Below are positions 49,906 through 60,653 of a stretch of 64,000 bases of DNA, piece after piece (positions within the stretch are counted from its first letter, which is position 1; each line of letters starts with the position of its first letter). The stretch lies in assembly GCA_003833135.1 (NCBI GenBank), contig QZLH01000270.1:25867-89866 (forward strand), in the 5' to 3' direction. The position numbers and the translations under genes are program-made. The stretch is from Oehlia diaphana (lineage: Eukaryota > Glomeromycota > Glomeromycetes > Glomerales > Glomeraceae). The notes under the pieces were generated by a model, which was given only the letters and a program-made list of their open reading frames with translations, was not told where the DNA came from and made no database searches.

Positions 49906-50692
49906 TAAATCAATAAATCATGTAATCTATTAAAAATTAATAAATTGATATAAACTTTTAGTGCAAAAAAATTTTTAAGCATTAAAAAAATTTAGCTAAT
50001 CAAAAATTTTAAAAAATTTACATGCAAATTACAAAGTAAGAAATATTAAAATTTACACTAATAAAATTTAATAAATTTAATAAATTACTCATGAGTGAAA
50101 TCACCTGGGTGAAATCACCTTTTTTCATTCCTATCTCATTCATTTTGTTTCTTTACACTATCTTTTGTTATTTCCATTCCTACTTCATCTTTTTCATTTC
50201 TTTGTACTACTCTTTATTCTTTATTTCCTAAAAAAAAGAATGAGGATAAATGAAAAAAAAAAATAGAAAGAGTGAAAGAAAATGAAAGAAATAAAAGGGA
50301 TTGAAGGAAGAGCAAAAGGGAAGTGAAAGAAATGAAAGGAACGAGAAAGATTAAAAGGAAATAAAAAAAATGAAAAGAATGAAAGGGAAATGAAATAAAG
50401 CAAAGACATATTCTCTTTTCTTTATTGTTGTAATTCATTTTTTTTGTTATTTCTACTAAAAGATTTAGTATTTAGAATAGTATGAGTTTGTTTTTTTCAA
50501 TCAATAATTCATGTAATCTATTAAAAATTAATAAAATTGCTATAAATTTTTAGTGTAAAAATATTTTAAGCATATTTATTTATATTTAAAAAATTTAGCC
50601 AATCAAAGTGCTAAATATTAAAATTTACACCATTCAAATTTAATAAATTTAATAAATTAATCATGAGTGAAATCATCTAGGTAAAATCATCC
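49906..50692 (+). repeat. Two direct copies of a 200-bp sequence
   Basis: 49906-50120 and 50499-50692 share AATCAATAAATCATGTAATC, AATTAATAAA, TTTTTAGTG, AAATTTAGC and end in TCATGAGTGAAATCA then GGGTGAAATCACC or GGTAAAATCATCC. The end motif resembles transposon termini of the GGTGATTTTCACC type seen in the MULE nearby. Confidence 0.65.
50115..50405. repeat. Opposed pyrimidine and purine tracts
   Basis: 50115-50228 is pyrimidine-rich (TTTCATTCC, CTTTATTCTTTATTTCC) and 50232-50403 is purine-rich (AAAGAATGAGG, GAAAGAAATGAAAGG). Together they form a large imperfect inverted repeat turning at about 50230. Confidence 0.65.
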
Positions 50693-51265
50693 TAGATGAT
50701 TTTCACCCAGAGAGAAAGTTACCAACAGTTAAAAAAAATAATATTAAAAGTGTTAATAGATTATATAAAATTAAAAATTTTCTTGTTTTTGGTTTCAACT
50801 TTCAAGTAAAGGTGAATATGCAATGTGATATTAGAAAAATACCTCCTTATATTTATGACCCTTAATGTTACTTTAACTTTAGATCAAACAACTCTCTTGG
50901 CAAAAGAATAGGAAAATTTTTTTTAGCAAATCATGAAATACGGTTTTTTAGTTTTTTGAATAATATATATTTGAATAATATTATATATATATATATGTTT
51001 ATGTTAATTGCTATATGGTAAAAATGAACTACTATACAGAATTTTCTAGATAAAAATATTATACATTTGATTTAGTACAAATAATACAAATTGAATTATA
51101 AAATTTTAACATTCTAGAATTTTTTTTTTTAAAAAAAAAATACAGACATTTAAATTTTGATTACTTCTTATTACACAAATAAATTCTTTGTATAGTAAAA
51201 GATTCATTCTTAACTTATAATTCATAGAGATCTCATTAAGTGTATAAGAAATACATATTGTATTT

Positions 51266-52648
51266 CTATGGATATGGACATATATTTGAATATTTTACTA
51301 TTCCTTCATTAATAAATTTCCTAACTATATCTTTACATTCATTAAGATAATAAGCATTCTTAATATGAAAATAATTTAAGGATTTTTTTCTAAAGCTTTC
51401 AAAAAATCGGTCTAAAACACGAGCTGAAAATTTATTTGAACTAATGTTTATGTTAGTCAAGGATTTTGGTGAATAATCCGCTAATATATTTAATAAATCA
51501 TCGCCCGAAGATGGGTCATCATCAGTGTAATCATGTGAAAGGTTTATTTCTACCAAATTTTTACAATTACTTAGCAATAAGATCAGATGTCTAGGATTAA
51601 GATTCATATGTAGAATTTCAATTTTTCGACAATTATTAGCAATTGCATGAATCAAAATTACTATGTCTTCCTTATTGATACCATTAAAGAAAGCACGCGA
51701 AATATTCCCATTTGTTTTTCGAATTAATGTTGCCAAATCGTAAGTATAAATTGATCCCGTAACATAAAGGGATTGAAGCTCCGGAAATTTTAAAACCGAA
51801 AGATAATGTTGAAATCCTCTAATTTCATCATCTGTGTACCAACCAGAAATTGTTAATACTGTTAGATTATCTAATGATAATGAAGGTGATTCAGTTAATA
51901 AGTTCAAATGAAGATGTTTTATCGTATTACTCTTTCTAGCTAATGCTTCGCTTAGTTTTTTATAATTTCTTCTCAAATCGTTGTCACTATAAATTTTTAC
52001 ATTCTTTAAATTTCTCTGAGAGTCTATTAAAGAAACTAATTCAGGAAGATCTTGAGAACAATTATAAATAATTAATGTATTCAAATATCTACAAATTTTT
52101 GATATCTGATAAAGAGCATTTGAATTTACGCAATTAGGATCAATAAACAAACTATGTAATTGAGAGAAGCATGTTGATGCTCCAGGAAATAATGATAAAG
52201 GTTGTGAATTTGTCCAATTTAATTCTTTAACATTATTACATTGACTAACAAATAACTTGTAAATTTCCTGTTCTAAAAGATTTTTTTTTTTGTTATCATA
52301 ATTATTAAAGTCTAAAACCATTTCCGTAATTCTTTTTATAGCATCGGCCTCTGGAAATTTGCAAAAACTAATATAATTAAAAAATGGAGGCTTTGAAAGA
52401 ATTGATGGAGGTAATTTAATGCGATTATTAGATAAATACTGTCTTGAAGAGGATGGCAATAAAGAAAGTATCATGTCGAAAAAAATCGATTCATCCTCGT
52501 CTTCGTTACACCAAGAAAATTTATTCCATAATATAGGAACTACTAAACGACACCATTCTCTATTAGCCAAAAGACAAGAATGTAAAGAATTTTTGTCTCG
52601 CACATCATTAAAAATGAGTACAAGACAGTCTATATTGAGTCGTAACAT
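51266..52648 (-). CDS. F-box-like protein with leucine-rich C-terminal part
   Basis: Single exon, 460 aa from ATG 52648. This start is preferred to the upstream in-frame ATG at 52810 because the F-box follows directly: 'DCLVLIFNDVRDKNSLHSCL' then 'CRLVVPILWNKF'. F-box proteins bind Skp1 and bring targets to SCF ubiquitin ligases. The rest shows irregular leucine-rich repeats ('LNTLIIYNCSQDLPELVSLI', 'FPELQSLYVTG', 'CRKIEILHMNLNPRHLILLL', 'CKNLVEINLSHDYTDDD'), which likely bind the target. The family is very large in Glomeromycotina, and this copy is intact with no stops or frameshifts. The particular target cannot be inferred. Confidence 0.82.
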   Translation of the reverse strand: MLRLNIDCLVLIFNDVRDKNSLHSCLLANREWCRLVVPILWNKFSWCNEDEDESIFFDMILSLLPSSSRQYLSNNRIKLPPSILSKPPFFNYISFCKFPEADAIKRITEMVLDFNNYDNKKKNLLEQEIYKLFVSQCNNVKELNWTNSQPLSLFPGASTCFSQLHSLFIDPNCVNSNALYQISKICRYLNTLIIYNCSQDLPELVSLIDSQRNLKNVKIYSDNDLRRNYKKLSEALARKSNTIKHLHLNLLTESPSLSLDNLTVLTISGWYTDDEIRGFQHYLSVLKFPELQSLYVTGSIYTYDLATLIRKTNGNISRAFFNGINKEDIVILIHAIANNCRKIEILHMNLNPRHLILLLSNCKNLVEINLSHDYTDDDPSSGDDLLNILADYSPKSLTNINISSNKFSARVLDRFFESFRKKSLNYFHIKNAYYLNECKDIVRKFINEGIVKYSNICPYP

Positions 52649-52810
52649 TTTAATCTTTTTGACCGTAAAAAAAAAAGGTTTGTAGCAAAAATTGAATATT
52701 TGTAGTATTTTGTTGTACAAAGTTACGCCAGAACGTGTGATACAATTGTCACGTGTTATGTGGATATGTCCATCATCCAATCCATGGCTACTTAAAAGAG
52801 AAGGCAGCAA

Positions 52811-54649
52811 ATAAATATCGCCTTAAAATATTTGTGAGCGTTTCCGAGTATTAATATGTTAAATCTTTTTAATCACTAAATTGTCATCTCTTATTAATCA
52901 GCCCGTTTATAGGAATCGGATCGAGATCAACTTTTAGTTAAGATTGATTTCTTGCCAAAAAAAAGGTACTTATTTTAGGGCTTTTTTGGGGAAGTTATCT
53001 CACATTTTGGCATTTAGATATCTATTTATTACCATGATTATAAACTATGACATAATTTATTACCAGAAGACGTTTTTTTGTACTTATCTATTGATAAAGG
53101 TATCGACGAATCTTACTATGAAAGTAACTATCAAATAATCGGATTAATCGATCAACAATAGTATTCAAGAGAATTAGTTATGATAAAATTAATTTTAATG
53201 CTGCGCCATAATTTAACACTTTAAATTAATCTTTTCTTCAACTTAAATTCAATTTAAAATTTTTCAAAATCTACTGACTCGATTTTTAATATTTTATCGT
53301 ATATAACAATAAACGGATTTCTCCATTATAACAATGCGTTCCACAAATTTACCTTGTGTATCGCACATATAAATCACACACCATCTTTTAAATTTCTTCG
53401 ATTTATTGTATTATTGTATTATTATTTGTATCACCTTTTTAATAGATCCAGCACCAATGTGACAATTTCTAATATATGATGAAATAATATTAATTACTTG
53501 TAAATCACTCCATAAAACGAGTTACTCCATGTGGTCAAATCATGTATTTTTTTTATTGTTGATCTTTGTTTTACGTTTTACAATAATTATTTAGCGGATT
53601 ATCTTTATGGTTTCTTTTATTACTGTACATTAGCCGTCATTAATTACATTGAGAAAATATTTAACGGCTGTTATCAATTTAGGTGAAAAATGTTAATTGG
53701 TCGTGAATAAAAATTAAATTATTATTTACATAATAAACAAGCAAAATTTATATCGTTAAGGATTGTAAGTCAGTAACGGTAATAAGAACAAGAGTGAAAA
53801 TGTTAACTCAGAAGTCTTTAGGTTTATAATCATGCCAAAAAATTAAACAATAGAAAAAATTGAATGTAGGCAATTTGAAACATTTATAATTTTTTATAAT
53901 TTATCTTTTTTAGTTAATAAATATATTATTAGACGAAAAATAATATCATCATTCAACAGTATGATCAGTATGATCCAATCCGTCCAAATGATAGATTGAA
54001 ATTTGATATTGTGTGACAAGATATATGTGTAGATGGTGGTAAATTAGATCATGATAGATGATGGATAATATACAATCGCCTGGATTGGAAATTTAATACT
54101 ATAATTGAATCCAAAAATGTAACATTATTTTCGGCGACGAAAAATCGAGATCAGAAAAGTCACTTTACTGATTGATAAATGATAACATGATAACAGGATT
54201 TACTTCAATCTTCAATTAAATTAATATAATAACATATAAAAGTAATGAGAATATAAAATTAATTTAATTATTAACTAAAAAAATAAAGTTCTATAATACA
54301 TTCTTATACCAAGTTTAATATACAAACAATTTTTTGTAATTATTTCTAAAGTTAAACTCTAAATTCGATAACTTGTATTTAATGTATAAGTAATTTACAG
54401 AAAGTTCTTGATTATCTTTTGTATCTTCAATTTAAACAAAAACAAAACATTTTAGTCCTTGATTTTTTTTTTTAAAAAAAAAAAAAATTATGATAAACTC
54501 TTTTTGTTATGATCTTACTTACTGAACGTTTATAATTGTAATTATTTACTATGAAGGATATGTACTTTTTCTAACCGAATATAAGGATCTAATATATTAG
54601 AAAAACATTAATTATAAAATGTATAATCATATTCAATTCGTTTAATTTC
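52811..54649. other. Intergenic, no gene recognised
   Basis: AT-rich; an open frame at 52944-53138 has no recognisable content. Probable shared region upstream of the F-box gene and downstream of the ATG29-like gene. Confidence 0.5.
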
Positions 54650-56281
54650 TTACGTTTTAGAACCGTTAAAATTTGATGCTTCTTCTAAATAAGCATTTTC
54701 TAATTCAGAATGAGTTAATGAATCTAAAATAAAATAAAATAATTAAATTATTAAATCTGACTAAAGTAATTGTTAAAACATTTAAAATAATGAGTACCTA
54801 CCTATATCACTGAAAGATGATGAGGAATCATTTGCACTAAGGGATTGTTGAGAATCTGCAGCTGCTGTTGGTATGTTCATCCCTTATATATAACATAAAC
54901 AAAATATTAATAATTTCTCTTTAGGTTATTTAGGTTAAGTTTAATTAAATTTCTTCTTACTCAATCCTTTTGCGGGCTGTTGTTGTAAATTTACTGCCAA
55001 ATCAATCGTTGGAACCTTGAAACTTATCGGTTCATTATTTTCGTTTGCACCAATAACATCAGTTTGAATTCCTGAACTCGATGAATTTGGTAGTAAAAAA
55101 GCTGCAATGTCTTGTTTTTGCAATTTCTCCAATTTTTCTAATCTTTCATTCGAGGAATCTTCACTTTTTTTTGAATCATTATCTTCATCAGAATCATCAT
55201 CATCAAGTTTCATATTCTGAATGCTCCTAGAAAGATCACGTGCTTCAAGAGATAATGGATTTGAAAGAGTTCGAGAAAGCGGTATAGTCACTGATGCAGC
55301 AGGTGTGGCAAAACACTCATTTGTTGATGATGATTCAATCGTAGATAAAGTTGTTGAATAATTTGGTTTATATGTTGATTGTTTCGTAAATTGATCAGTT
55401 GTAATCGTTGAAACAGATGAAGAAGGAGACATTTGACGTCCTGATATATTTGAAGATGGTGTAGCTTGTCCTTGAGCAAAAATATTTTTTCCTATACCCA
55501 GATGATCAAATTATTGTTAATATTCGAATAAAAATTAATATCAAGAAAAAAATAATCAAAAACCTTGAACTTGCAATCCTGCTTCATTTATCGAATGCGT
55601 AATGGGCGCATGTATAGATGATGATGCTGACCCACTAGCTTGTTTACGGCCATCTGTTAAACTAGTATTGCTCCCTGTCCGTATCATGTCCTGTGAACCA
55701 GCATATCCACCACGAGATGTAATATATTGTTCTCTGCTTGCATTTGAAGTCGCAGATGGTGGTCTTTGATGGCCAGTTACCACTCCATCACCATCAAAAA
55801 TCGAAACTTTTGTTAAAGATGCTCTACTTGATGCCCTATTGCGACTACCAATAGTCCCGGTACTAGTACTAGCACTTAAAGTTTCTCCCCGCCGTAATTG
55901 CATCTGAACTCCCCGCAATTGCGTTTCATATAAAAATGCAGCATGACGCAGGAGATAAGGTACAGGTACATTTAAAAGTCGAGAAGCAGCATACCCTAAA
56001 CATAAAAATAATGAAATATTATTTTTTTTAGAAAAGATGAGTAAAAAAATATATTTTATACTAACAATCGATGCTTTGCCGTTTGTTTTGTGTAAGTATC
56101 TCCCATAACTTTTGCTCCATTTCCTCTGTCCAAACAACCTATATGTTAAAAAGATAATTTAATAGTGATACTTTATGAATGTGAGAAATTTGTTAAAACT
56201 TACGGAAGGTGGTTCGACGAAACCCGGTGGTCTTTTATATGGAATTTTTATTACAACGTGTAAAGGCTGTTCTGAAGACAT
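54650..56281 (-). CDS. ATG29: Autophagy-related protein 29-like
   Basis: Six exons join in frame: 56281-56204, 56138-56066, 55995-55564, 55491-54961, 54882-54802, 54723-54650, giving 422 aa. The first about 80 residues match the Atg29 N-terminal domain: 'VVIKIPYKRPPGFVEPPSVV', 'WTEEMEQKLWEIL', 'SIDWYAASRLLNVPVPYLLR', 'AAFLYETQLRGVQMQLR'. Atg29 joins Atg17 and Atg31 in the scaffold that starts autophagosome formation. The rest is low-complexity and Ser/Thr-rich ('SRNRASSRASLTKV') with an acidic, phospho-site-like stretch ('LDDDDSDEDNDSKKSED') and a short coiled coil ('ERLEKLEKLQKQDI'), as expected for this mostly disordered family. Donor of exon 3 is GTTTTT, weaker than the others. It is head to head with the Ldb17-like gene. 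Confidence 0.85.
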
Positions 56282-57199
56282 TTGAATGTATTTTATTTTA
56301 GCTTTGATTAAACGAAAAGCTAAAGAATGAAAATTTTATAATATTTATACTATTTATGTAGTGTCACGCGCAAATTTATGAATAACTCAGAATAAGTAAA
56401 GAAAGATCGACAATAAGTTCCGGAATAAAAAAAAAGGTGATTATTTCTGATTGTATGGCTAATTTTATCTCGTGTAACAGGTAAATGAGTTTTTGCGGAA
56501 AATAAGGGTAAATAAAATCTTATTCAAATTCTTATCAATTTTAGACTTAAAAAGTCATAAACATAACAGAAAAGGCTCTCAATTGTTAGAAGTTTCGTTC
56601 TAAAAACGCAGCAAAGGTTATGGATGCATAATTAACATTTATTTCCGTACCAATAAGTGAGACATGATCACCATTTTTATCATATGCAACACTGGCGTTG
56701 CCAATCAACTATAATAAAAAATTTTTTTTTTTTGTATTCATTTATTTATATATATATAATTTTCCGAATTTTCTAATTTATTTTCTTTTTTTTCATTTTC
56801 CACTTTTTATACCCAAATAAAAAATTTTTTTTTTAAATAAAACATTTGCTAGAAGTTTTGCTGTCAAGATACTTGACGAGTCCTTAATTTCATCCGTTTA
56901 TTTTAAAAAAAACACTCATCCGAATTATATAGGTATTTTATTAGTTGGGAAAAATTTTTTTGTTTAGTCCAAAAAAAATTTTATCCGTATTACTATTAAA
57001 AGTTAGCTTTTTGATACTAATTTATTAATGCAATCTATTAATAAACTAACCATTTTTTAATTTAAATCATTTCATTCTCAAAACTATCTTTAATTCACAT
57101 CGAACCATTCAACCAAATTTTAAGAAAAATTTTATTTAATATCGTAACCCGCATTCTTTTTTTTTTTTCTTTTCTGTTGTGTAATAAAATTACGACATA
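56282..57199. promoter_or_regulatory. Shared divergent upstream region (ATG29-like / LDB17-like)
   Basis: About 918 bp between the two start codons, with poly-T/A runs at 56719-56740 and 57160-57170. It must hold both promoters, but no binding site can be named from sequence alone. Confidence 0.4.
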
Positions 57200-58954
57200 A
57201 TGGAACAATTTCCGACAGGTGCGACATTTTTTTTTTTAAAAAAAAACCACACTCTTAGAACCATATTTATGTGATTTTTTTTTTGGAATTATATAGGATT
57301 GGATAACATACTTAAACAAGGTGAAAAGAATCAGGATTCAGCATTGAAATCCATCGATGAATACATAAAATTTGTATCTGTTCTTAAAGGTAATTTTAAT
57401 GATAAAATTTATATCAAAAAATTTTTATATTTGATACAAACATTCTTTCATAATTTTTTTTAGATGAAACGGAATTTATGCATTGTTGTTACAAATTGCT
57501 TGTTTCATCCATATATCAAAATTTTTCTGATAGGGTTATTGAACATGTTATACAACATGCAGCAGAAAAAACTGATGTTAAAGAACTATGCGTATTGTAT
57601 AACATCCTATATCTTGCCGGAAGGGAGAATAAATGTATTTTTAAACGAATGGTAAACGAACAAGGACGAAATTTTGTATCGAAATTAAAAGATCATATTG
57701 GAAGTAAAGATGGTAAGTTTTATTTAAACGACATACAATGTTTATGGAGTAATTATTGAACTTTGAAATTGCTTTATTTTCTAGGCGGTAAATTGCAGCA
57801 AATTTCAATAAAGTTGCTTTTCGAAATTTGTCGCGTCCAACGATTATCTTCTGACGAATTGGGTAAGATTACAATTTATCATATCTAATATTAAACGTTT
57901 TTTGAATTTTTAACATATCATCTCGCATTCTCTTCTTCTTTTATCAAGATTTAATAGATGAGAGGTTTTTGAATCATCTTCTTGATTTGGTTGAAAAAAC
58001 AAGAGATGATGAAGACGAAACATTTAATTATTCAGTCATTTGTTTGATCGTAAGTGCGCTGATTATATTTTGAAATTGATCTCTTTATTACTATATTTGT
58101 TAGATCAAATATTTAAATCATCACTTTGTTCAAATCTGACAAGCTATCATTTAATGAGCAATTTATGTTGGCTGCCATGTCGCAAGAAGAGGAAGAGTGT
58201 GATGATTGGAATCCTAATACTGTCTTACAAGTATTAGGAGAGAGAATTGGTAGTAGCAAAACTTTTAGCGAAAATGTGATATTTATGTTGAATCGCACAG
58301 GTACTATTTAAATTTTGAGTTGGTTAAATTTCTAAATTTACACGTATCATTAACATTTAACATTCGAATTTATTTAGTTGATCATAATATTCAAATGCTT
58401 ATATTAAAACTATTATATGAAATATTTACCACGCCTGAAACGTACGAATATTTTTACACGAATGATTTACGGGTTCTTATAGATGTATTTATTAGAGAAC
58501 TTTATGATTTACCCGAAGAGAGTGAAGCAGTAAGTTCATATTACATATTTTTATTTTAATATATGATAATCAGTTTGTATTATTAACATATATTTCTTTC
58601 CTATAGCTTCGTCATACATATCTACGGGTACTTTACCCATTAATTATAAATACACAGTTGAGTCAACATCGATACAAACAACATCAGATTTATAGTTTAC
58701 TTTTAGATTTAATTGGAACTTCAATGAAACAACAATTCAAACCTATATCACCAACAACACAAAGATTAGTAAATAGATGTTTGATGACGGAATATTTGAA
58801 TGATATAGCTCCTCGTAAATGTGGTAATGAGATAAAAAGAACACCAACTCCAAATGCTCTTGTTATGAGAATGGATACTGCAAAAGATACAAATTCTTCA
58901 AATGGAAATGGATTTACTGTTGAAGTCGTAATTGATGGTGTTAAATCAATGTGA
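57200..58954 (+). CDS. LDB17: SPIN90/Ldb17/Dip1-like Arp2/3 activator
   Basis: Eight exons join in frame: 57200-57218, 57297-57389, 57464-57712, 57785-57862, 57949-58049, 58144-58300, 58378-58529, 58607-58954, giving 398 aa, close to Dip1 in length. Exon 6 uses the acceptor ACAAG at 58143; the TTAG at 58102 would hit a stop. The leucine-rich domain is clear: '[13 protein letters not shown]', '[20 protein letters not shown]', 'ENVIFMLNR', '[20 protein letters not shown]', '[20 protein letters not shown]'. Proteins of this family switch on Arp2/3 without a pre-existing filament and seed the first actin filaments at endocytic sites. An N-terminal helical part (1-150) precedes it, and the Ser/Thr-rich C-terminus is short. 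Confidence 0.85.
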
Positions 58955-59859
58955 CAAAAACTTAAAATCACCTATCTTATCTTTTTTTTTTTTTTGTTTT
59001 CGATTTTTTCGGATTAAATCGCTAAAAGAACATTTAAATGGAATCATGTACTGGACTTTTAAAAAAACATATATGAATATAGAGATTAATATAATCTATT
59101 ATAGACATTTGAAAAATGTTTATATTATTGATTAAATACAATTAATGTTTTGAGTAATATACTCTTTCTTTCTTTAGATATTGTATAATATATCCGATAA
59201 TTTTTTTTTTTAGAATTTTATATAATTATTATTTACTTTTACTAATTTAATATTTAATCGTGTAGTCGGGAACATTATGATAGCCAACAGTGAACTTAAT
59301 AGTAAAGAATTATTTATTAGTGCATAAGTATGAATATTAAAAATAAAAAGAATAATTTTATTAACTATTAAGTATATAGATTTTGATATTAACGTATATG
59401 ATATAAATGATAAAAAATTTAACCGTTTAAAGATACATGATAGTCCGGCAATAGTGTAATACCGAGGTATATATATATACCTTAAATGGTGAATTGCCGT
59501 AATTCCGAATTATGGTGTCATAATATTATTGATACTATTATTTCAATAAGTGTGCAATTCATTCGACATTTTACAGAAATGTTTATTACATCTTCGTAAA
59601 TATTTTCTTCTCTGATTAACTTCACCTGATTTTCTTTCTTTTAACAAAAGTATTTAATTTTTTAATTTTTGATTAAGAATTTCCAATTCTGTGTATATTT
59701 AGACCAATGAATTATTGTAATTTCTTTATCTGATAATAGTTCTATTGGTATTTCATAGTATGATCTTGTAAATTTAATTCCTTTATACGAATAATATCAA
59801 TAATAGAGTGATAATAGAGTGAAATACCAAACCTAATTTTGTGTTTAAAGTGATTCATG

Positions 59860-60060
59860 TAATGATATTCACTATAACGAATATAAATTCATAATATACG
59901 TTTTATATAAAATTTTTAAAAAGTTTACTATATCTAATATCGAGATTTTATTAGTAAGTTTACTATTACGAATAATAAGTGAACTGGGGGAATAAAAAAA
60001 GTTCACTATAAGCCAAAATTTACTATAACGAGCTTCACTAATAACGAGCGTTGACTGTAT
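59860..60060 (-). repeat. Solo end of a Tc1/mariner-like fold-back element
   Basis: The right end reads ACGAGCGTTGACTGTAT, and inside it repeated TTCACTATAACGA / TTTACTATAACGA motifs occur. This is the same style as the elements at 6382 and 7227. The opposite end is not recognisable. Confidence 0.5.
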
Positions 60061-60609
60061 AATGTGATAATTGATTAAAAACTTTATATAATTAAATATT
60101 ATGCTGCAACAAGTTTTGATCTAGTTCTAAGTATTATTATTACTTTATACCGAAGAATAAGGTATTCAGGTGTGAAAGAAACGTGTAAAGTTTCAATCCT
60201 TTTTTCTTTTCTTTTTTTTTTTTCAAAGAAACGTTGTAAACACGTAGAATTTAACTAGTAAATATAATCGGTTAATTAATAAAATAGTATATATTAACAT
60301 TGCGGAAGGATTGTTTTAAATAAATTATTTTTTATCTTTAAAACAATTTCGTTTCGATTGTATCATCTTGAATTTACGAGAATCAGTACAAAAGGTACAA
60401 AAGACTACAGTAGAAAGGATATTATCGAAAATGAATGTATCATGTATATAATATATATTTCTTGGATGAGTCAGACGTGTACAGTATCAGTCGTCAATTT
60501 TGTCAATATGTAACGCTCTTTGATTAAATCTATGCATCATAGTATTAAACTTATTCTAATGAAGCATCCTTGGAATATAATTTTGCAATTAAGCATTAAA
60601 TTTTTTTTT

Positions 60610-60653
60610 GATGGGGGAATAGAGATATCGGTCTTCGACCGATAACCCCCATC
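60610..60653. other. Perfectly paired GC-rich hairpin
   Basis: GATGGGGG (60610-60617) pairs fully with CCCCCATC (60646-60653). Inside, ATCGGTC and GACCGAT close a three-base TTC loop. It stands out in AT-rich surroundings and may belong to a repeat family. Confidence 0.75.

Noticed and set aside
52419..52685. 88-aa forward frame
   Set aside because: Antisense to the F-box gene start; no independent support.
52649..52810. 54-residue N-terminal extension of the F-box protein from ATG 52810
   Set aside because: F-box proteins of this type begin directly at the F-box, and the extension has no recognisable feature.
58690..58971. 93-aa reverse frame
   Set aside because: Antisense to the last exon of the LDB17-like gene.
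60610..60653. tRNA or tRNA fragment
   Set aside because: Acceptor-like stem pairs perfectly, but there is no room for D and anticodon arms and no A box.
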